This document shows positions 57,894 through 64,000 of a stretch of 64,000 bases of DNA, one piece after another. Location of the stretch: the NCBI GenBank assembly GCA_900012615.1, contig LT009756.1, positions 2,549,466-2,613,465 of the forward strand, read 5' to 3'. The position numbers and the translations under genes were made by a program. Source of the stretch: Agrobacterium genomosp. 13 str. CFBP 6927 (GTDB taxonomy: Bacteria > Pseudomonadota > Alphaproteobacteria > Rhizobiales > Rhizobiaceae). Every line of letters begins with the position of its first letter. The stretch's first letter is position 1. Under the pieces are notes generated by a model, which saw only the letters and a list, made by a program, of their open reading frames with translations, had not been told where the DNA came from and did no database searches.

Positions 57894-57909
57894 ACAATGG
57901 ACCCAGATC

Positions 57910-58395
57910 ATGCGCGATCCCTTTAAAAACCCCTTTCCCGAAACAGACGTCGCCCGCCATTCCATATGGGAGATGCTGGTGACGCGGGATATCGACGCGT
58001 TCCTCGCCGCCGACTGGTCGAAGGTCGCGGGTGATTTCGTCGAAGAGGGCTTCCTCGGCATCAATGCCAACCGGGATGCGAACCCGGACAACTGGCGTCT
58101 GTCCTTCCCGTCGCTCGTGGCCTATCGCGATGAATGGCTGCGACAGGCGCAGGATTTCCAAACCCAGCAATTCGCCGAAGACCCGCGGGGTGCGATCTTC
58201 GCAACCACCACACTGGAAGAAATCGAAGTGGAAGGTGAAACCGCGCTGGTTCGCAAGAAGTTCGATGGCGGGCTTCGCAAGGCCGATGGCAGCTTCGACG
58301 TCATGCAATGGCAGACGCTCTATTATTGCCGGCTGCATGAGGGCCGCTGGAAAATCAGCGGTTTCACCGGCTACATGCCCAACCCGATGCCTTGA
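57910..58395 (+). CDS. NTF2-like/SnoaL-type hypothetical protein
   Basis: 161 residues, no signal or membrane helix. 'WEMLVTRDIDAFLAADWSKVAGDFVEEGFLGINANRD' followed by beta strands and the terminal 'WQTLYYCRLHEGRWKISGFTGYMP' fits a cone-shaped alpha+beta NTF2-like fold. Role unknown; it is divergent from the RpiR gene, with a palindrome just before it, so it is probably part of the same regulon. A terminator follows. Confidence 0.75.
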   Translation: MRDPFKNPFPETDVARHSIWEMLVTRDIDAFLAADWSKVAGDFVEEGFLGINANRDANPDNWRLSFPSLVAYRDEWLRQAQDFQTQQFAEDPRGAIFATTTLEEIEVEGETALVRKKFDGGLRKADGSFDVMQWQTLYYCRLHEGRWKISGFTGYMPNPMP

Positions 58396-58423
58396 TCCAA
58401 CGCTTCTGCAAGAAATATTCGAG

Positions 58424-58453
58424 CGCCGGGCCGAAAGCCCGGCGTTATTTTTT
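58424..58453 (+). terminator. Rho-independent terminator
   Basis: 8-bp CGCCGGGC/GCCCGGCG stem with CGAAA loop and TTATTTTTT tail, 28 bp after the NTF2-like gene. Confidence 0.88.
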
Positions 58454-58547
58454 CGTCCGGAAAAGGCGGAAGAAAACCGCCGGGAATGGATCGCGTCAGG
58501 AAAAACCGGGCATGGCAATACAGATTTCATGGCCCGGTTCCTGCCCT

Positions 58548-59660
58548 TTATTGTATCAGCTTGAGGACTGAAAGGTCGACGCGCCGTTCCAGCGCGATAC
58601 CGCTCTCGTCAAACAGATGGCAATCCGACGCCTTGATGCCGGTCACGATAGGCTCGTCGACGACAACCGGCGCGGAGCCGGAAAGCAGCGCGCAATAATT
58701 CTCGCCCGTCGGGGCAACGCCATAGGCGATCGTGTTCACCCCCAGCCGCTCGATGACGCTCGGTGCAACCTTCACATTGAGGTCAGCCGCTTCAAGACCG
58801 GTGTGTTCCGGACGGATGCCAAGCGTCAGCTGCTTGCCTTCCAGACCGGCACGCGGCTCCACCGGCACGGTGATCGTCTGCCCCTCATATTCAACGGTCA
58901 CCCCATCGGCGCTGGCGGATTTGCAGGTGACCTTCAGGAAGTTCATTTTCGGGTTGCCGATAAACCCGGCAACGAAGAGGTTCGCAGGCTTATGATAAAG
59001 CTCCAGCGGCGCACCGACCTGGGCGATTTCACCGGCATTCAGCACAACGATGCGGTCGGCCATGGTCATGGCTTCCACCTGATCGTGCGTCACGTAGATC
59101 ATCGTCGCCTGCAGCGTCCGGTGAAGATTGGTGAGCTCGATACGCATATCGGACCGAAGTGCCGCATCGAGGTTGGAAAGCGGTTCGTCAAACAGGAATA
59201 TCTTCGGCTCGCGAACGATGGCGCGACCAATCGCAACGCGCTGGCGCTGGCCACCGGACAACATGCCGGGGCGCTGCTGCAGGCGCTGGTCGAGTTGCAG
59301 GATCTTGGCAACCCCCTCAACCTTTTCCTTGATCTTGCTCTCTTCCATCTTTTCGACGCGGAGCGGAAAAGCGATGTTTTCGAAAACCGTCATATGCGGG
59401 TAGAGCGCATAGGACTGGAAAACCATGGCAATGCCGCGTTTGACCGGCGGCAGTTCATTGACCTTCACGCCGTTGATGACGACGTCACCGGCGGTAATAT
59501 CCTCAAGGCCGGCGATCATGCGCAGCAATGTGGATTTGCCGCATCCCGAGGGGCCGACAAAAACGACGAACTCGCCATCCCTGATGTCGAGCTGAACGCC
59601 CTTGATGACTTCGAAATGTCCATAGTTCTTGCGGACGTTATTGAGATAAAGCTGACCCAA
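58548..59660 (-). CDS. Sugar ABC transporter ATP-binding protein (UgpC/MalK family)
   Basis: 370 residues: Walker A 'GPSGCGKST', signature '[16 protein letters not shown]', Walker B 'IFLFDEPLSNLDA', switch 'YVTHDQVEA', then a C-terminal OB/TOBE regulatory domain (about 240-360). ATPase of the CUT1 importer encoded upstream on this strand. A long hairpin and 187-bp gap separate it from the binding-protein gene. Confidence 0.95.
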   Translation of the reverse strand: MGQLYLNNVRKNYGHFEVIKGVQLDIRDGEFVVFVGPSGCGKSTLLRMIAGLEDITAGDVVINGVKVNELPPVKRGIAMVFQSYALYPHMTVFENIAFPLRVEKMEESKIKEKVEGVAKILQLDQRLQQRPGMLSGGQRQRVAIGRAIVREPKIFLFDEPLSNLDAALRSDMRIELTNLHRTLQATMIYVTHDQVEAMTMADRIVVLNAGEIAQVGAPLELYHKPANLFVAGFIGNPKMNFLKVTCKSASADGVTVEYEGQTITVPVEPRAGLEGKQLTLGIRPEHTGLEAADLNVKVAPSVIERLGVNTIAYGVAPTGENYCALLSGSAPVVVDEPIVTGIKASDCHLFDESGIALERRVDLSVLKLIQ

Positions 59661-59807
59661 AACTTGCCTCTCCCGTCACCAGCCGACATCAGGCTGCGTT
59701 CAGAGACGTTCCGCAACATGGAATAAACCGTGTCGGATCGGAACCGTTAAAAAACACGGGATGGAGCGGCCATAATGGCGGCAGGCATTCCCGCGGCGAA
59801 ATATGCC

Positions 59808-59834
59808 GGTTGCGGGCGGTCTTCGCCCGCAACC
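59808..59834 (-). other. Intercistronic hairpin after the sugar-binding protein gene
   Basis: Perfect 11-bp stem GGTTGCGGGCG/CGCCCGCAACC with a five-base loop, 13 bp downstream of the binding-protein stop. No T-run follows on the minus strand, so it more likely protects the binding-protein mRNA than ends transcription. Confidence 0.65.
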
Positions 59835-59847
59835 CTGTTAATGTGGA

Positions 59848-61080
59848 TTACTTATACTGCTCGAGAGCGGACGAGGCCTTCTTCGCGGCATCCTCCGGCG
59901 TAGCCTTGCCGGTAACGACAGACTGCACCATCTCGATCATCGTGTCCTGGAAGCCCTTGTAGTCGGTGAAGAGCGGCTCGGGACCACCATAGGCGATACC
60001 GTCGATCAGCGGCTTCCAGAAGGGGTCCTTGGCGATGAATTCATCAACCTTCGGCGACGGACGAAGCGGGGTGAGGCCAGCGCCGCCCTGCAACTCGTAT
60101 TCGCCCTGCGGGCCGGGCGAGGTGATGAACTTGGCGAATTCGGTCGCCTTTTCTTCCACACCCGTTCCCTTGAAGATCGCGAGGCTGTCGGTGATGAGCA
60201 GCGTGCCGGGACCCTTGGCTTCAGGGCCGAGCGGCAGGGTCGCGATACCCCAGTTGATCTTGGTTTCCTGCAGGCGGGTTGCGGCACCCGAACCGGCCTG
60301 GATCATGCCAACCTTGCCATCGAGGAAGATGGCGCGGATTTCGTTCTGCTCATAGGCGGTCGGACCTTCGACGGAATAAGGCGTGATGTCCTTGTAAGCC
60401 TTCAGAGCCGCGACAACCTGCGGGCTGTCGACGGTGATCTTGTCGCCATCGATGACCTTGCCGTTATTGGTGTAAACCCAGTGCATGAACTGGTGCATGG
60501 TGTTGTCGAAGGTCTTCGCGGGCAGGCCGTAACCGGCGATGCCGGTCTTTTCCTTGATCTGCTTGGCGAAGGCGATTTCTTCAGCCCAGGTCTTCGGCGG
60601 TGTTTCCGGGTCGAGACCTGCCTGCTTGAACAGGTCCTTGTTCCAGTAAAGCGCCTTGGTCGAGAAAGCGACCGGCACGCCCCACTGCGTATCCTCGAAG
60701 GTGACCGTGTCGACAATGTTCGGGTAATAGGTCTTCTTTTCGTCTTCCGTCATCGGCACCGGAACGATGAGATCGTTCTGCGCGAACTGCTTCAGCGTGC
60801 GCGAACCGACATAGGCCATGGCGACCGGGGTGCCGGCAGCAGCGAGCGTGGTTGCCTTATCCTGGCACTGCGCCCAGCCGACGACTTCAGGCACGACCTT
60901 GAAGCCGGCATTCTTGCCTTCCCATTCCTTGATATACTTCTCATGGATAGGGTCCATCTTGTCGCCGCAATAGATCCAGCTGATCTCCTTGTCGGCAGCG
61001 TGCGCCGTCACCGTGCCAAGGGCAGTGGAACCGGCAAATGCGACAGCGCAAAGCGCCAATCCGTAATGTTTCAGTGCCAT
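59848..61080 (-). CDS. Sugar ABC transporter substrate-binding protein (family 1)
   Basis: 410 residues with a signal peptide ending about residue 29 (TVTAHA-AD). 'MAYVGSRTLKQFAQNDLIVPV', 'GVPVAFSTKALYWNKDLFKQAGLDPE' and 'GTLLITDSLAIFKGT' are typical of CUT1 binding proteins. The ligand is not readable, but the adjacent GH20 and RpiR genes favour an amino-sugar oligosaccharide. Confidence 0.93.
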   Translation of the reverse strand: MALKHYGLALCAVAFAGSTALGTVTAHAADKEISWIYCGDKMDPIHEKYIKEWEGKNAGFKVVPEVVGWAQCQDKATTLAAAGTPVAMAYVGSRTLKQFAQNDLIVPVPMTEDEKKTYYPNIVDTVTFEDTQWGVPVAFSTKALYWNKDLFKQAGLDPETPPKTWAEEIAFAKQIKEKTGIAGYGLPAKTFDNTMHQFMHWVYTNNGKVIDGDKITVDSPQVVAALKAYKDITPYSVEGPTAYEQNEIRAIFLDGKVGMIQAGSGAATRLQETKINWGIATLPLGPEAKGPGTLLITDSLAIFKGTGVEEKATEFAKFITSPGPQGEYELQGGAGLTPLRPSPKVDEFIAKDPFWKPLIDGIAYGGPEPLFTDYKGFQDTMIEMVQSVVTGKATPEDAAKKASSALEQYK

Positions 61081-61120
61081 AGGTAGTCTCCCATTTTCTG
61101 GTGGTCGTTCCGATTGTTGA

Positions 61121-61978
61121 TTATTTCACCGCGCCGGCGGTCAGACCGCTGACGAGATATCGTTGCATGAAGAAGATGACGACCATGGCCGGCGCAATGC
61201 CGACGAAGCTGGCTGCCATCAACTCATTCCAGATGACTTCCTGACGACCGAAATAAGCGAACAGACCAATGGGCAGCGGCATATATTCGGTCTTGGAATT
61301 GAAGGTGAGCGCGAAAATGAACTGCTGGGCATAGGCGCCGATGAAGGTGGTGATGGAGACGACCGCGATGCCAGGCATCGCAAGCGGCAGGATCACCCGG
61401 CGGAAGGTATAGAAATAGCTCGCACCATCCACATAGGCCGCTTCTTCCAGTTCGCGCGGAATACGCAGCATGTAGGTTCGCAAAAGCCAGATGGCGGTGG
61501 GGATCAGGAAAGCTGCACCGGGAATGATCATCGCGAAATAAGTATTCAGCACACCCATATTGCGCATCAGCCGGTAAAGCGGGATCAGCAGCACCGCGCC
61601 GGAGAACATGTTGATCGCCAGAAACGCGCCGAGCAATTGCCCGCGACCGCGAAACTGGAACCGCGCGAAAGCATAGGAGGCCGGCACCACCAGAAGCAGA
61701 ACGATGATCGTCGAGATCGTCGAAATGAAGAAGGAGTTGAAGACGTAGCGGGCAAAGCCGGGAACGCTGACCCACATGGTCCGATAGGCCTCGAAGGAAC
61801 CGTTCTCCGGCCAGAATTTATACGGCGAGGAAAACAGCAGGCTGAGCGGTTTCAGCGAAACCAGAAACCCTTCCACGAAAGGCGCCAGGACGAAGGTCAG
61901 GAACACGGCGATGCCGCAATAGATCCCGACCATTTCATACCACCTGTAGCGGTTGATCATCGCATTCTTGTCGGTCAT
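61121..61978 (-). CDS. Sugar ABC transporter permease (MalG type)
   Basis: 285 residues, six spans, EAA loop 'RELEEAAYVDGASYFYTFRRVILPLAMPGI'. Its start overlaps the stop of the other permease gene by 4 bp. Confidence 0.95.
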   Translation of the reverse strand: MTDKNAMINRYRWYEMVGIYCGIAVFLTFVLAPFVEGFLVSLKPLSLLFSSPYKFWPENGSFEAYRTMWVSVPGFARYVFNSFFISTISTIIVLLLVVPASYAFARFQFRGRGQLLGAFLAINMFSGAVLLIPLYRLMRNMGVLNTYFAMIIPGAAFLIPTAIWLLRTYMLRIPRELEEAAYVDGASYFYTFRRVILPLAMPGIAVVSITTFIGAYAQQFIFALTFNSKTEYMPLPIGLFAYFGRQEVIWNELMAASFVGIAPAMVVIFFMQRYLVSGLTAGAVK

Positions 61979-62859
61979 CGGCTGGCCTCCTGCGAGATAC
62001 GGCTGGTGATGCGGAAGTAGAAATAGGTGAAGATCGACAGGAAGATGCAGATCAGCACGGCGCGGGCAGCACCCTCACCGTATTTGTAAGAGCCGATCGC
62101 CGTCTTGTACGTGTCGATGATCATGGTCGTCGTCTGGCCGGTCGGACCGCCCTGCGTCAGGATCCAGATGATGTCGAACGAGTTGAAGGTCGAAATCAGC
62201 GAGATCATCGACATGGTGATCATGGCGGGCAGCATCAGCGGCAGCGTGATGCGGCGGAAGCGGTAAGCACGGCTTGCCCCATCCGTCCAGGCCGCCTCAT
62301 AGAGGTCCTGCGGAATGGCCTGAATGGCGGCCAGCAGATAGAGCGTCACCATCGGCACGCCGATCCACACGTCAGTGATGATCGTCGCCCAGAAGGCCGT
62401 GTTGCCATAAGCGAGGAAAGCGACCGGACCATTCACCAGGCCAAGGTTCTGCAGCACGCCGGAAATCATGCCGAACTGGCCATTATACATCCAGCCCCAC
62501 ATGAAGATGCCGATAGCCATCGGCACGATCCATGGCGGCATGGTCAGGATGCGAAACAGAGCGCGGCCGGGAACGGCGGAGTTCAGAAGGACCGCGCCAA
62601 ATGTGCCGATGATCATCTTTATCGAGACGGAAAAGAACGTCCAGATGAAGGTCCGCGTGATGACATCGGCAAAAGTCGCGTTGAAGATCTTGTCGTAGTT
62701 GATGAAGCCTACCCAATTCGTCGTTTTTCTGAGCGACGCATCGGTAAACGACAGGATGAAGGTATCGACGAGCGGATAAGCAACGATAACCGTGATGTAT
62801 AGAAGTGCCGGCAAAAGAAGAAGCCAGGCAAAGACGACCGCGCTGCGTTTCGCATCCAT
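61975..62859 (-). CDS. Sugar ABC transporter permease (MalF type)
   Basis: 294 residues, six spans, EAA loop 'QDLYEAAWTDGASRAYRFRRITLPLMLPAM'. It lies 12 bp after the Gfo/Idh stop, forming the operon oxidoreductase-permease-permease-binding protein-ATPase. Confidence 0.95.
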   Translation of the reverse strand: MDAKRSAVVFAWLLLLPALLYITVIVAYPLVDTFILSFTDASLRKTTNWVGFINYDKIFNATFADVITRTFIWTFFSVSIKMIIGTFGAVLLNSAVPGRALFRILTMPPWIVPMAIGIFMWGWMYNGQFGMISGVLQNLGLVNGPVAFLAYGNTAFWATIITDVWIGVPMVTLYLLAAIQAIPQDLYEAAWTDGASRAYRFRRITLPLMLPAMITMSMISLISTFNSFDIIWILTQGGPTGQTTTMIIDTYKTAIGSYKYGEGAARAVLICIFLSIFTYFYFRITSRISQEASR

Positions 62860-62871
62860 CGCCGCGCCCCC

Positions 62872-64000
62872 TTAAGCCGATTTCGCCGCAGGCGTCTTCG
62901 GCTGCCCGTGAAGCGCCAGATCGTATTCCTCCCACACCGGCTTGAGATCCACCACCTTGCGGCCGTGGCGCGCCTCATCCATGGCAAGCGCCAGAATGCC
63001 GGCCTCGATGGCATCAAGTGCGGAAACCGGCAGCGGCGTGCCCTTGACGATATGGTCGATCACGTCCTCGGCCATCTGCTCATCCGCACCGTAATGCTGG
63101 GAGAGCGCAGTCGCCGCCGAATAGGTCTTGGCGACAGTCTTTTCGTTGGTCCGGGCATTGTGCACGTTCAGGAAACCGCGCACGAAATCGCCCTCCGCCA
63201 TGCCTTTGGCGCCAATGACACAGAAACGACGGAAATCGTCGGGAACGTTGAGATTGGTATGGAAAGCAAGCGACGCGCCGTTCTCATATTCGACGATCGC
63301 CGTCTGGTAATCGATGATGTCGCCGTCGCTGTCGAACACCTTCTCGGAGCCCATCCAGCCGCTTGGCTTGCGATGGTAGACCTCCATGTCGTTGATACCG
63401 TCATTTTGCGGGGCATTCGCGGGCGTGAAGCTCTTGCGTCCGCCGAAACTCGACACGAAACGCGGCCGCGCACCGACAACACCATTATAGAGATCGAGGT
63501 CGTGGCAGCATTTTTCCAGCATGAAGGAGCCGGAATAATTCTCGTAACGCCGCCAGTCGCGCATGAAGAATGCGCCGTGATAGGGCGGGATATGTTCCGA
63601 AGCCTCGATGGAAACGACATCGCCCAGCTTGCCTTCAGCCTGTGCGGCGCGCAGATCGCGGTAAAGCGGCGAATAACGCAGGACCAGACCCACCAGCAGC
63701 CGCTCATGACCATGCTTGTTGAGCAACCGGGCGAGTTCGAGGCTTTCCTCGATGCTGACGACGATGGGCTTTTCGGAGAAGATGGTGCAACCGGCTTCAA
63801 GCCCGATGCGGATATGCTCAAGATGCATATGGTTCGGCGAGCCAATCATCAAGAGGTCGAATTTCTCGCTGGCGATCAGCGCCTCGGGGCTGTCATACGC
63901 CTTGCCAACCGAAATGCCCTTTTCCTTGAGACCGGGCAAACCAGCCGGCGCGGGATCGACGTAACCGACGATCTCGAAGTCCTTGTCAATCTCATGAAAA
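62872..64000 (-). CDS. Gfo/Idh/MocA-family oxidoreductase (5' end beyond the window)
   Basis: At least 375 residues; the frame is open to the window edge and begins within the Rossmann domain ('FEIVGYVDPAPAGLPGL'), so the N-terminal GxGxxG is outside. 'LLMIGSPNHMHLEHIRIGLEAG' and the family 'EKP' motif ('TIFSEKPIVVS') are present. Such enzymes oxidise or isomerise sugars and inositols with NAD(P). First visible gene of the CUT1 importer operon, so it likely acts on the imported sugar. Confidence 0.92.
   Translation of the reverse strand, partial: FHEIDKDFEIVGYVDPAPAGLPGLKEKGISVGKAYDSPEALIASEKFDLLMIGSPNHMHLEHIRIGLEAGCTIFSEKPIVVSIEESLELARLLNKHGHERLLVGLVLRYSPLYRDLRAAQAEGKLGDVVSIEASEHIPPYHGAFFMRDWRRYENYSGSFMLEKCCHDLDLYNGVVGARPRFVSSFGGRKSFTPANAPQNDGINDMEVYHRKPSGWMGSEKVFDSDGDIIDYQTAIVEYENGASLAFHTNLNVPDDFRRFCVIGAKGMAEGDFVRGFLNVHNARTNEKTVAKTYSAATALSQHYGADEQMAEDVIDHIVKGTPLPVSALDAIEAGILALAMDEARHGRKVVDLKPVWEEYDLALHGQPKTPAAKSA

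Overview
The window is high-GC alphaproteobacterial chromosome, most likely Agrobacterium or a close Rhizobiaceae relative. The evidence is an AmeABC/AcrAB-type pump, a thiCOSG operon behind a TPP riboswitch, modABC with a separate short ModE, a diheme-type adenylate cyclase, and an ACP/acyl-CoA dehydrogenase/amino acid:carrier protein ligase cluster matching the one described around Atu2573 of A. tumefaciens. This assignment is by protein recognition, not by a database search. No rRNA, tRNA, insertion sequence, phage or CRISPR was seen. Both edge genes are cut: a TetR regulator at the left and a Gfo/Idh oxidoreductase at the right.

Layout. 0-6.6 kb: TetR regulator and a tripartite RND efflux pump. 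6.6-9.7 kb: efp, divergent from epmA-epmB (elongation factor P and its lysylation enzymes). 9.8-10.8 kb: two small ORFs and a stand-alone Lrp-type ligand-binding domain. 10.9-13.2 kb: LysR regulator divergent from an FAD amine oxidase. 13.3-16.4 kb: modABC with two ModE-like operators, and convergent modE. 16.4-21.5 kb: P1 peptidase and thiCOSG. 21.6-35.7 kb: the most unusual part (below). 35.8-40.6 kb: methyltransferase, nucleotide-sugar dehydrogenase, two glycosyltransferases and a polysaccharide deacetylase. 40.8-46.8 kb: oligopeptide-type ABC importer with a fused double ATPase. 46.8-50.5 kb: three glycosyltransferases. 50.4-64 kb: cutC, SET-type MFS transporter, M81 peptidase, GH20 hexosaminidase, SDR, RpiR regulator, and a CUT1 sugar ABC importer with a Gfo/Idh dehydrogenase, which together look like an amino-sugar/chito-oligosaccharide utilisation locus.

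The 21.6-35.7 kb region holds two adjacent modules. The first is a tight + strand operon: ACP, acyl-CoA dehydrogenase-like protein, seryl-tRNA-synthetase-like amino acid:carrier protein ligase, DUF1839 protein and a GH2 beta-mannosidase-like protein. A two-domain alpha/beta hydrolase converges on it. The second is an ABC-exporter-like protein whose nucleotide-binding motifs are all degenerate and whose NBD carries a roughly 350-residue insertion with three repeated 'DNLLYG'-type motifs. It is followed by a cyclic-nucleotide-binding protein, a PhnP/class II phosphodiesterase-like metallo-hydrolase, and a membrane adenylate cyclase with histidine-rich membrane helices and a [2Fe-2S] domain. I infer a redox-sensed cyclic-nucleotide circuit (make, sense, possibly degrade) that may gate the ABC-like protein, and possibly a product of the neighbouring carrier-protein pathway. 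The components are visible in sequence; the link between them is a hypothesis.
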